Source: Eutrophocola sp964490145 (GTDB lineage: Bacteria; Pseudomonadota; Gammaproteobacteria; Pseudomonadales; Pseudohongiellaceae). Taken from it: DNA of 13,885 nt. The notes beneath the pieces are model-generated. The model had not been told where the DNA came from. It ran no database searches and worked only from the letters and a program-made list of their open reading frames with translations. Where the stretch lies: assembly GCA_964490145.1 (NCBI GenBank), contig CAZBBS010000073.1, positions 1 through 13,885 of the forward strand, read 5' to 3'. The translations under genes were made by a program, and so were the position numbers. Numbering within the stretch: position 1 is the stretch's first letter; every line of letters begins with the position of its first letter. Of the stretch, positions 12,895 to 13,885 are shown piece after piece.

Positions 12895-13885
12895 ATGGCG
12901 GCTCCGGCACAATCAGCAATAAAACAGGCCGTTTTCATCTGGCAGGGACAGGACTCCAAAGGCAAAACCGCCAAAGGTGAAATCTCCGGGGTGAGTGCTG
13001 CCATGGTGAAGGCCCAGCTCAGAAAGCAGGGCATCAAACCCACCAAGGTCAAGAAAAAACCCAAGGCCCTGTTTGGTTCATCGAAACCACCCATCAAGCC
13101 GATGGATATTGCGATCTTTACCCGTCAGCTCGCCACCATGATGAAGGCCGGCATCCCCCTCGTGCAGTCTTTTGAAATCGTTGGTGAGGGTCTCGAAAAC
13201 CCCAGCATGCGCGAAGTGGTTTTCTCAATCCGGGATGACGTTTCATCGGGCAACCATTTTGCCGACGCGATCCGTAAATTTCCCCGTCAGTTTGATGAGC
13301 TGTTTTGCAACCTGGTGGAATCCGGTGAGCAGTCCGGTACACTGGAAACCATGCTGGACCGCCTGGCGATGTACAAGGAAAAGTCCGAGGCCCTGAAATC
13401 CAAAATCAAGAAAGCCATGAACTACCCCATCACGGTTCTGGTTGTAGCCGTTATTGTAACTGCCATCCTGCTGATCAAGGTGGTTCCCCAGTTTGCTGAA
13501 ACATTCTCCAGCTTTGGCGCGGAGCTTCCTATATTCACCCAGTACGTCATGAACATGTCAGACTTCATGATTGAGTGGTGGCTGTATATCCTTGTCGGTA
13601 TAGGCATAGGAGGCTACATCTTCAAGGAAGCCAAGGTGCGCTCCAAAAGCTTCCAGGAAAGCCTGGAAAGACTCTCCCTGAAATTACCGGTCTTTGGCGA
13701 GATCGTGGAAAAATCCTGCCTGGCCCGTTTTACCCGCACTTTATCCACCACCTTTGCCGCAGGTGTGCCGCTGGTGGACGCCCTTACCTCGGTGGCCGGT
13801 GCAACAGGCAACATCGTCTACAAGACTGCATCCCTGAAAATTCGTGACGACGTCACAACCGGTTTGCAGCTAACCCAGTCCATCA
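12895..13885 (+). CDS. pilC: Type IV pilus inner-membrane platform protein PilC, 3' end outside window
   Basis: The first 330 residues of a GspF/PilC protein, about four fifths of the usual 400 or so, with no stop in view. The N-terminus (AVFIWQGQDSKGKTAKGEI and VKAQLRKQGIKPTKV) is typical of PilC. The first T2SF domain starts near residue 70 with DIAIFTRQLATMMKAGIPL and includes VESGEQSGTLETML (141-154). A TM segment spans about 178-198 and a second hydrophobic segment about 227-243. The second T2SF domain begins at LARFTRTLSTTFAAGVPL (276-293). PilC links the PilB motor to pilin insertion. The ATG has GAGG (12883-12886) 8 bases upstream. The order pilB-pilC suggests pilD follows outside the window. 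Confidence 0.96.
   Translation, partial: MAAPAQSAIKQAVFIWQGQDSKGKTAKGEISGVSAAMVKAQLRKQGIKPTKVKKKPKALFGSSKPPIKPMDIAIFTRQLATMMKAGIPLVQSFEIVGEGLENPSMREVVFSIRDDVSSGNHFADAIRKFPRQFDELFCNLVESGEQSGTLETMLDRLAMYKEKSEALKSKIKKAMNYPITVLVVAVIVTAILLIKVVPQFAETFSSFGAELPIFTQYVMNMSDFMIEWWLYILVGIGIGGYIFKEAKVRSKSFQESLERLSLKLPVFGEIVEKSCLARFTRTLSTTFAAGVPLVDALTSVAGATGNIVYKTASLKIRDDVTTGLQLTQSI

Noticed and set aside
11975..12919. 314-codon minus-strand open frame
   Set aside because: It is antisense to pilB, whose Walker, His-box and zinc motifs are all in the plus frame; the minus-strand translation has no recognisable domain.
1..13885. CRISPR arrays, tRNA or rRNA genes, insertion sequences
   Set aside because: No regularly spaced repeats, cloverleaf-like sequence, rRNA signature, transposase gene or long terminal inverted repeats were seen on reading both strands.

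Overview
The window reads as a chromosomal stretch of a gammaproteobacterium. The main evidence is a type IV pilus block in the Pseudomonas-like arrangement: pilA on the minus strand, divergent from pilB and pilC on the plus strand, with a textbook sigma-54 promoter in front of pilA. The species cannot be named from sequence alone. Base composition looks moderate in GC by eye, CCWGG pentamers are very common, and CTAG is almost absent.

Positions 1 to about 10184 are a dense accessory glycan region made of short gene blocks in alternating directions. In order these are: a 3'-truncated OafA-type membrane acyltransferase (minus); a GT4 glycosyltransferase (plus); a three-gene minus block with an LPG-synthase-type membrane protein, a DegT/DnrJ/EryC1/StrS aminotransferase and a methyltransferase; a two-gene plus block with a second methyltransferase and a divergent GT-B glycosyltransferase; and a minus pair with a large GT-C/TPR membrane protein followed by a DPM1/GtrB-like polyprenyl-phosphate glycosyltransferase. 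Both convergent junctions (2560-2563 and 7427-7430) are four-base overlaps in which a single CTAG supplies both stop codons.

From 10209 to the end is the type IV pilus block. A strong intrinsic terminator lies between pilA and the downstream GT-C gene. The 386-base pilA-pilB gap carries a sigma-54 promoter, a CRP/Vfr-like palindrome and a cluster of TGTCA motifs. pilB is complete; pilC runs off the right edge.

The most interesting hypothesis is a pilin O-glycosylation module. The gene directly downstream of pilA encodes a TMTC-like GT-C glycosyltransferase with a C-terminal TPR-type region, and it overlaps a gene for a polyprenyl-phosphate sugar synthase. The GT2 would charge a lipid carrier with one sugar, and the GT-C enzyme would transfer it to the pilin or another exported protein in the periplasm. 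The remaining aminotransferase, methyltransferase, acyltransferase and glycosyltransferase genes could modify or extend that glycan, or serve an unrelated surface polysaccharide. The assignment to pilin rests on gene order and family resemblance only.
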